The notes beneath the pieces were generated by a model. That model was not told the DNA's origin. It did not search any database and saw only the letters and a program-made list of their open reading frames with translations. Below, in pieces: positions 58,595-64,000 of a stretch of 64,000 nt of DNA. Both the position numbers and the translations under genes were made by a program. This stretch comes from Candidatus Thiocaldithrix dubininis (GTDB lineage Bacteria > Pseudomonadota > Gammaproteobacteria > Thiotrichales > Thiotrichaceae): NCBI GenBank assembly GCA_029972135.1, contig CP124755.1, forward strand, positions 310,001 through 374,000, written 5' to 3'. How positions within the stretch are numbered: the first letter of the stretch is position 1; every line of letters begins with the position of its first letter.

Positions 58595-59944
58595 ATGCAT
58601 ATTCACATTTTGGGCATTTGCGGTACGTTTATGGGGGGCATTGCCTTATTAGCACGCGAAACGGGGCATCAGGTCACAGGTTCGGATGACAATGTGTATC
58701 CACCCATGAGTACCATGTTAGCTGAGCAGGGTGTGGATATTATCCAGGGTTATAAGGTTGAGCATTTAGCCCAGCCAGCCGATAGTATTGTCGTTGGTAA
58801 TTTCATGAAACGCGGTTTACCAGTGGTTGAGCATATGCTGAATCAAAATTTGGTGTATAACTCAGGCCCTCAATGGTTGTATGAAAATATTCTGCGGGAA
58901 CGCTGGGTATTAGCCGTGGCAGGCACACATGGCAAAACCACTACGTCGAGTATGCTGGCGTGGATTCTCGAATATGCTGGTTTAAAACCGGGCTTTTTAA
59001 TTGGCGGTGTACCCGAAAATTTTGGAGTTTCTGCGCGTTTAGGCGATTCACCGTTTTTTGTAGTGGAAGCCGATGAATACGATACCGCCTTTTTTGATAA
59101 GCGTTCTAAGTTTGTGCATTATCATCCGCGTACCGTCGTTTTAAATAATTTGGAATACGATCACGCTGATATTTTTCCTGATGTGCAAGCCATTCAAACC
59201 CAATTCCATCATTTAATTCGTACTGTACCCAGTGAAGGTTTAGTAATTGCAAATGGCATTGAAGCCAGTATTCGTGACACCTTAGCCAAAGGTTGTTGGA
59301 CGCCTGTGGAAACGTTTGCACAAGGCGATTGGCAAGCTGAATTGATACAAGCTGATGGCAGCGAATTTGAGGTACTGTACCAAGGCGCAGTGCAAGGCAC
59401 AGTGCAATGGGATTTATTGGGTGAGCACAATGTGAATAATGCATTAGCCGCAATTGCTGCTGCGCGACATGTGGGCGTAGCACCCAATCAAGCAATTGCT
59501 GCTTTAGCGGAATTTAAAGGTGTTAAACGCCGTATGCAAGTGCGTGGCACAGTCCGCGAGGTAACGGTTTACGATGATTTTGCACATCACCCAACGGCTA
59601 TTACTACGACGTTGGCAGGCTTGCGCGCCAAGGTCGGTCATGCTCGCATTATTGCTTTATTAGAGCCGCGTTCTAATACCATGCGCATGGGCTCACATAA
59701 AGCACAGCTTGCCCAAGCACTACAAGCGGCTGATGCGGTGTATTTATACCAACCTGCTGGTTTAGATTGGAACTTAGCCGAGGTGGTTGCTGAAATCGGC
59801 GAAAAAGCCCAGTTACTTACGTCGATTGATGCGTTAGTCTCCAGCGTCACACAACAAGCACAAGCCGGTGACCATATACTCGTTATGAGTAATGGCAGTT
59901 TTGGCGGTATTCATGACAAACTACTGGCTGCGTTAGCTGTGTAG
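58595..59944 (+). CDS. mpl: UDP-MurNAc : L-alanyl-gamma-D-glutamyl-meso-diaminopimelate ligase
   Basis: Mpl reattaches recycled tripeptide to UDP-MurNAc, saving three ligase steps. 449 residues, MurC-like, with MHIHILGICGTFMGG at the N-terminus (the CGTFMGG form marks Mpl rather than MurC), [38 protein letters not shown] and DDFAHHPTAI. Upstream gene ends 23 bases away. Complements the murCDEF set. Confidence 0.97.
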   Translation: MHIHILGICGTFMGGIALLARETGHQVTGSDDNVYPPMSTMLAEQGVDIIQGYKVEHLAQPADSIVVGNFMKRGLPVVEHMLNQNLVYNSGPQWLYENILRERWVLAVAGTHGKTTTSSMLAWILEYAGLKPGFLIGGVPENFGVSARLGDSPFFVVEADEYDTAFFDKRSKFVHYHPRTVVLNNLEYDHADIFPDVQAIQTQFHHLIRTVPSEGLVIANGIEASIRDTLAKGCWTPVETFAQGDWQAELIQADGSEFEVLYQGAVQGTVQWDLLGEHNVNNALAAIAAARHVGVAPNQAIAALAEFKGVKRRMQVRGTVREVTVYDDFAHHPTAITTTLAGLRAKVGHARIIALLEPRSNTMRMGSHKAQLAQALQAADAVYLYQPAGLDWNLAEVVAEIGEKAQLLTSIDALVSSVTQQAQAGDHILVMSNGSFGGIHDKLLAALAV

Positions 59945-59956
59945 GATTCGTAAGTT

Positions 59957-60574
59957 TTGTTAACCGTTACTCTAATTATGACAGGCGCATCCGGTGCACA
60001 ATACGGCTTGCGTCTGCTGGAATGTTTATTACAACAGCCTGTGCGGGTGTATTTGTTGTTATCGCGTCCTGCGCAAGTTGTGATTAATATGGAAACTGAA
60101 CACCGCTTGCCCGCCCGCGCCGCAGAAATACAAGCGTATTTCACGCAACTTTACCAAGCCAAACCCGGTCAATTACAGGTGTTTGAACGTGAACAATGGT
60201 TAGCGCCAATTGCCAGTGGTAGCGGGGTGGCGGATGTTACAGTGGTTTGCCCTTGTACTACAGGCACGCTATCTTCAATTGCCTGTGGTAGTAGTCGCAA
60301 CCTATTAGAACGGGCGGCAGATGTTGCTTTAAAAGAACGTAAAAAACTGATTCTGGTAGTGCGTGAGACGCCGTTTTCGGAAATTCATCTGGAAAATATG
60401 CTGAAGCTGGCACGCATGGGCGTTATTATTATGCCTGCTAATCCCGGTTTTTATCAAAATCCCCAAACGATTCAAGAGCTTGTTGATTTTATGGTCGCAA
60501 GGATTTTGGATCATATTGGCATTGCCCACACGTTAATGCCACGTTGGGGACAAACTTACGCGGATTCTGACTAA
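59957..60574 (+). CDS. ubiX: Flavin prenyltransferase UbiX
   Basis: UbiX makes prenylated FMN, the cofactor of the UbiD decarboxylase in ubiquinone synthesis. 205 residues with MTGASGAQYGLRLLE near the start, PIASGSG, CPCTTGTLSSIACGSSRNLLERAADVALKERKKLILVVRETPFSEIHLENML and MPANPGFY, all diagnostic. TTG start at 59957 with AGGA about 10 bases upstream, 13 bases after mpl. Confidence 0.97.
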   Translation: MLTVTLIMTGASGAQYGLRLLECLLQQPVRVYLLLSRPAQVVINMETEHRLPARAAEIQAYFTQLYQAKPGQLQVFEREQWLAPIASGSGVADVTVVCPCTTGTLSSIACGSSRNLLERAADVALKERKKLILVVRETPFSEIHLENMLKLARMGVIIMPANPGFYQNPQTIQELVDFMVARILDHIGIAHTLMPRWGQTYADSD

Positions 60575-60646
60575 AATTAATGTGTTTATTGGGCAACCCT
60601 GCTGTAGTTGTTGTCCTATCTTTGAAAACCTAATTAGGAGTTTGCT

Positions 60647-61021
60647 ATGGCAACTGAAGAAATTACCGCCCAAACCTTTGAAGACACCATAACCAATAAT
60701 GACATTGTGATTGTGGATTTCTGGGCGCCTTGGTGTGGACCTTGCCGTTCATTTGCACCCATTTATGAAAAAGTATCAGATAATCACTCTGATATTGTCT
60801 TTGCCAAAGTAAATACCGAAGAAGAGCAAGATTTAGCGGCGCATTTCCAAATTCGCTCGATTCCTACGTTGATGATTTTCCGTGAGCAAGTCGTACTGTT
60901 TGCACAACCGGGTATGTTAAGCGAAGGTCAATTAGAGCAAGTCATTGGTCAAGTGCGTGAAGTGGATATGGCGAAAGTTCATGCAGAAATTGCAGCTCAA
61001 GAACAAGCGCCGCAAGCTTAA
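60647..61021 (+). CDS. trxA: Thioredoxin
   Basis: 124 residues, cytosolic, with the active site WCGPC (Cys30, Cys33), cis-proline in SIPT and a C-terminal extension of about 15 residues (AKVHAEIAAQEQAPQA) beyond the usual 108-110. Probably general disulfide reductase; a second thioredoxin elsewhere cannot be excluded. AATTAGGAG precedes the ATG. Confidence 0.9.
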   Translation: MATEEITAQTFEDTITNNDIVIVDFWAPWCGPCRSFAPIYEKVSDNHSDIVFAKVNTEEEQDLAAHFQIRSIPTLMIFREQVVLFAQPGMLSEGQLEQVIGQVREVDMAKVHAEIAAQEQAPQA

Positions 61022-61032
61022 GGTCGATTGAT

Positions 61033-61056
61033 AAGGGTGAGAACAGGCTCACCCTT
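61033..61056 (+). terminator. Bidirectional terminator between trxA and the YdjM-like gene
   Basis: A perfect 9-bp stem (AAGGGTGAG with CTCACCCTT), a 6-base loop and short T or A tracts on each side, between two convergent genes. Confidence 0.85.
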
Positions 61057-61059
61057 TAT

Positions 61060-61665
61060 TTACAGTAGCCACATGGCGATGCCACTTAACGCGCCAATCG
61101 CAACAATGCTATACAATTCTTGGCTATGTCCTTGTCCTAGGGTACTTAAAGCTGTTTTAGCCACTCTCCGTGGCATTAAGTCAATCCGGGTTAAATCATC
61201 AAGCAATAAATGCAAGACGTAGCCCACACTAGAGGCAATGAAAGCGGGAATAATGGCGGGTACGCCTGCGGTTAGATACGCTACCCATGCCACTGCTAAC
61301 GATAAGCATACAGCCGCTAGTAAAGAATGTGTGTGCCCTTCATGACTGACAATTTGTTTTACGTAGTGCCAGAATTGAGAGACTAATAATAAAGCAATGG
61401 GCAATGCCACTAACAAATCCGTGGGACGGTAGAAGAACTGAATACACGGCGCAACAATGGCGGCAATGCGACTTAATAAATAAATGGTACGATAGTGATT
61501 GCTGTCTGGTTGATCAATATCTGGCAATAAACAGCCAACATAACCGCTCAGCGCCGTACTAGCAATTAATAACCAATTCAAATTGGGTAATAGCGCCGCT
61601 ACCGTAACCCCGGCGGTCATTCCCATGGCTAACGCTGCGAGTTGATAAGATTTACCCTCGTGCAT
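61060..61665 (-). CDS. YdjM-like inner-membrane metal-dependent hydrolase-type protein
   Basis: 201 residues, about five membrane helices. GCLLPDIDQPDS (Asp motif), HEGHTHSLLA (His motif) and LLLDDLTRIDLMP match the YdjM/DUF457 family, predicted membrane-bound metal hydrolases with unknown substrate. YdjM of E. coli is SOS-regulated; no LexA box is evident here. Start MHEGKSYQ is well placed. Confidence 0.8.
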   Translation of the reverse strand: MHEGKSYQLAALAMGMTAGVTVAALLPNLNWLLIASTALSGYVGCLLPDIDQPDSNHYRTIYLLSRIAAIVAPCIQFFYRPTDLLVALPIALLLVSQFWHYVKQIVSHEGHTHSLLAAVCLSLAVAWVAYLTAGVPAIIPAFIASSVGYVLHLLLDDLTRIDLMPRRVAKTALSTLGQGHSQELYSIVAIGALSGIAMWLL

Positions 61666-62030
61666 TGTTAAATCCCCTACGCTATATTGTTGTTTTACCG
61701 ATGTGTTTTAAGCCCGTACACCGTTCTAGTGTAAAACAGTGTGCTTTAATACTTAGTTAATCGGGTAGGTAATAAGTTCTGACGTTTGCCTCATTTGCAC
61801 ATTATTTTCATTCATGCGATTGCTTAAAAATAACGCTTTTTAATATATAAATTTTATCGAAAAACAAGAATTGAGGGAAATAATCCCTCAAAACGGGCTT
61901 TTGCGTGAATTTGTCAATAATATTTTTTATGATGAAGTGCATTTTATAGGCAATACTTAAGAATGGTCAATAAGTATTCAATTGTTTAAACTCCCTGCTC
62001 AGTTAAGATTTTTACTGTTACAATTGCCGC
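61666..62030. other. Intergenic region upstream of aroC
   Basis: 365 bases without a gene, very A+T-rich. The only clear structure is an inverted repeat, TTGAGGG (61871-61877) with CCCTCAA (61885-61891) and a 7-base loop, with no T run. I cannot fix a convincing aroC promoter. Confidence 0.6.
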
Positions 62031-63131
62031 ATGTCAGGAAATAGCTTTGGAAAATTATTTACCGTTACCTCCTTTGGTGAGAGTCACGGTCCCGCCATTG
62101 GCTGCATCGTAGATGGCTGCCCGCCCGGGCTTGCGCTTAGTGAAGCTGATATTCAGATTGATTTAGATCGCCGTAAACCCGGTCAAAGTCGGCATACCAC
62201 ACAACGCCGTGAAGCGGATGAGGTGCAGATTTTATCCGGTGTGTTTGAGGGTAAGACAACGGGTACACCGATTGCCTTAATCATTCAAAATACGGATCAG
62301 CGGTCAAAAGATTATTCGGATATTCTGGACCGCTTTCGTCCGGGGCATGCGGATTACACGTATTATAAAAAATACGGTTTGCGGGATTATCGAGGTGGTG
62401 GTCGTTCGTCGGCGCGTGAAACAGCCATGCGCGTTGCCGCTGGGGCAATTGCTAAAAAGTGGTTACAAGCGCGTTATGGCGTTGTGATTCGTGGCTATCT
62501 CTCACAACTGGGTTCGATTGTTGCTGAGCAATTGAACTGGGACGAAATTGGTAATAATCCTTTTTTCTGCCCAGATGCCAGCAAAGTAGCGGCTATGGAA
62601 GACTATATGGATGCCTTGCGCAAGGAAGGTAATTCTGTTGGGGCAAAAATTACCGTGGTGGCGGCGAATGTTCCACCGGGTTGGGGTGAACCCATTTTTG
62701 ATCGTTTAGATGCAGATATTGCGCACGCCATGATGTCGATTAATGCGGCGAAAGGTGTGGAAATCGGTGCGGGCTTTGCTTGTGTGGCACAGAAAGGCAC
62801 AGAACACCGCGATGAAATCACGATGCAAGGCTTTCTTAGCAATCAAGCAGGCGGCATTTTAGGCGGCATTTCGTCTGGGCAAGAAATTATTGTACACACT
62901 GCGTTTAAACCGACGTCTAGTATGCGGATACCGGGACGCACGGTTAACTTAGACGGTGAAGCAGTGGAAGTGATTACCAAAGGTCGGCATGACCCTTGTG
63001 TGGGTATTCGTGCCACGCCTATTTGTGAAGCAATGTTAGCCATTACCTTAATGGATCATGCGTTACGCCACCGTGCCCAAAATGCGGATGTGGTGACTAC
63101 CTTACCCACAATTCCGGGCAAGGTAGAATAA
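62031..63131 (+). CDS. aroC: Chorismate synthase
   Basis: The last step of the shikimate pathway, converting EPSP to chorismate with reduced FMN. 366 residues, typical signatures [58 protein letters not shown] and [17 protein letters not shown]. Complete and canonical. Confidence 0.98.
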   Translation: MSGNSFGKLFTVTSFGESHGPAIGCIVDGCPPGLALSEADIQIDLDRRKPGQSRHTTQRREADEVQILSGVFEGKTTGTPIALIIQNTDQRSKDYSDILDRFRPGHADYTYYKKYGLRDYRGGGRSSARETAMRVAAGAIAKKWLQARYGVVIRGYLSQLGSIVAEQLNWDEIGNNPFFCPDASKVAAMEDYMDALRKEGNSVGAKITVVAANVPPGWGEPIFDRLDADIAHAMMSINAAKGVEIGAGFACVAQKGTEHRDEITMQGFLSNQAGGILGGISSGQEIIVHTAFKPTSSMRIPGRTVNLDGEAVEVITKGRHDPCVGIRATPICEAMLAITLMDHALRHRAQNADVVTTLPTIPGKVE

Positions 63132-63141
63132 GCTTAATGAA

Positions 63142-63447
63142 CTAATAGCGACCGGGATCGCGGTATCTGCCGGGATCACGGCGATTATGGTCATAATAGC
63201 GGCGGTCATCACGTTTGCTATGTCCATAACCGTGCCGAGGTGGCGGTACAACCACTACGCGACGGGGCGGCGGTACAACCACTACAGGGCGATGATAGCC
63301 GTGTCCATAATGCGGGCGTCCATGATAATAACCGCCGCTGTTATAACTAATGGATACGGATTCGCCGTGGTGTGGATTGTGACAGCCAGTTAACGCCAAT
63401 GCACCGCCTAGCATTAACGCAACTAACCCAAAACGATAAAGACGCAT
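63142..63447 (-). CDS. Small His/Tyr/Arg-rich lipoprotein
   Basis: 101 residues. Signal peptide with lipobox ALTG and acylated Cys22, then low-complexity His/Tyr/Gly-rich sequence, a tandem VVVVPPPRR/VVVVPPPRH repeat, and RDPGRYRDPGRY at the C-terminus. Not recognised; lipoproteins of this composition are common in gammaproteobacteria and often bear metal-binding His. It is convergent with aroC (10 bases apart) and divergent from the MFS gene. Confidence 0.75.
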   Translation of the reverse strand: MRLYRFGLVALMLGGALALTGCHNPHHGESVSISYNSGGYYHGRPHYGHGYHRPVVVVPPPRRVVVVPPPRHGYGHSKRDDRRYYDHNRRDPGRYRDPGRY

Positions 63448-63516
63448 CTGCGTTTACTCCTGTTTATTAGGGAATGGGGTTTTTTACTTAGTGTCATTTT
63501 AGCGATAAAAAGTTCT

Positions 63517-64000
63517 GTGAATACCTCAATACCTTATGCTCGCTTATCTAGCTTTTACTTTATTTATTTTGCGGCTTTAGGCGTATTTGTACCCTATTGG
63601 ACGGTGTATTTAGCCGATGTAAAAGGTTTTTCTGCCCTGCAAATTGGCGAAATTATGGCGCTGTTTATGGGAACTAAAGTGTTAGCGCCGTTAGTGTGGG
63701 GTTGGTTAGTCGATCATCATGGGCAGCGTTTAAGATGGATTCAACTTGCCAGTTTTCTAACGATTCTTTGTTTTGCACTGGTTTATCAAGCCACGAGTTT
63801 TTTAGATTATTTACTTTTAGTTGCAGGATTTGGTTTTTTTTGGAACGCTCCTTTACCGCAATTTGAAGCTTTAACCTTGAATCATTTAGGTTTACACGTT
63901 AAACGTTATAGTGCGATTCGCTTATGGGGTTCGATTGGTTTTATTCTGGCGGTGATTAGTTTACCACTGTTGATTAATCGTTATGGTTTGACGGTTGTCT
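63517..64000 (+). CDS. MFS transporter, HcaT (phenylpropionate) type, 3' end outside window
   Basis: At least 161 residues in an open frame to the window edge. Start probably GTG at 63517 (MNTSIPYARLSSFYF), though no clear ribosome site is visible. YFAALGVFVPYWTVYLADVKGFSALQIGEIMALFMGTKV covers the first two helices, and YSAIRLWGSIGFI is the hallmark of the PPP/HcaT branch of MFS. The upstream helices and LAPLVWGWLVDHHGQRLRWI loop fit. Substrate is unknown. Confidence 0.85.
   Translation, partial: MNTSIPYARLSSFYFIYFAALGVFVPYWTVYLADVKGFSALQIGEIMALFMGTKVLAPLVWGWLVDHHGQRLRWIQLASFLTILCFALVYQATSFLDYLLLVAGFGFFWNAPLPQFEALTLNHLGLHVKRYSAIRLWGSIGFILAVISLPLLINRYGLTVV

Overview
The window is bacterial chromosome, about 90% coding. 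Gene content and order point to a gammaproteobacterium. The uninterrupted dcw cluster runs rsmH to ftsZ into lpxC, then dciA, an M23 peptidase, secA, argJ and a Nudix/ThiE-like fusion, which is the order I know from Pseudomonas. FtsZ ends in the gammaproteobacterial LDIPAFLRKQAD tail. The moderate A+T content and several lineage-specific proteins would fit a Thiothrix-like member of the Thiotrichales, but that placement is inference and no rRNA gene is present to test it.

Layout. 1-8112 (mostly minus) is a signalling block: a frame-damaged hybrid sensor kinase with an upstream H-NOX-like sensor, a tiny Ser/Arg-rich protein, glnE, and a second hybrid kinase overlapping a FIST sensor gene. 8296-18433 holds metabolism and envelope genes: D-amino-acid transaminase, ROK fructokinase, an uncharacterised protein, CpdA-like phosphodiesterase, a Tat-exported amidase, tsaE, nnr, a lipid A phosphoethanolamine transferase, and thiC behind a TPP riboswitch. 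18733-19285 carries a small membrane protein and rnpB. 19620-37083 is the division and peptidoglycan cluster, tightly packed with ATGA and TAATG overlaps, preceded by a clear sigma-70 promoter and lacking mraZ. 37080-43559 is the dciA / M23 / secA / argJ / Nudix block. 43556-47816 (minus) encodes a YdcH-type protein, a degenerate DEAD-box protein with an RG/N/Q-rich tail, RadA and a CcsA/YpjD-type membrane protein. It is divergent from ffh (47935).

49541-53522 is the least ordinary part. Three consecutive small lipoproteins share their N- and C-terminal signatures but have completely different middles (Pro/Ala-rich, Gly/Lys/Arg-rich, Cys/His-rich), and each is followed by its own hairpin terminator. 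Two exported proteins follow, each with a Cys...His arrangement like NlpC/P60-type hydrolases (one is DUF1287). This is my best candidate for an undescribed envelope or surface system.

53708-55586 is the rpsP-rimM-trmD-rplS operon. An intact IS982-family element (55713-56707) with inverted repeats and a 6-bp target duplication follows, just upstream of a membrane GGDEF/EAL protein, then mpl, ubiX and a thioredoxin. The right end has a YdjM-like membrane protein, aroC, a His/Tyr-rich lipoprotein and the start of an HcaT-type MFS transporter cut by the window edge. I saw no tRNA, CRISPR array or prophage. All assignments come from reading the sequence and recalled family motifs; no database search was run.
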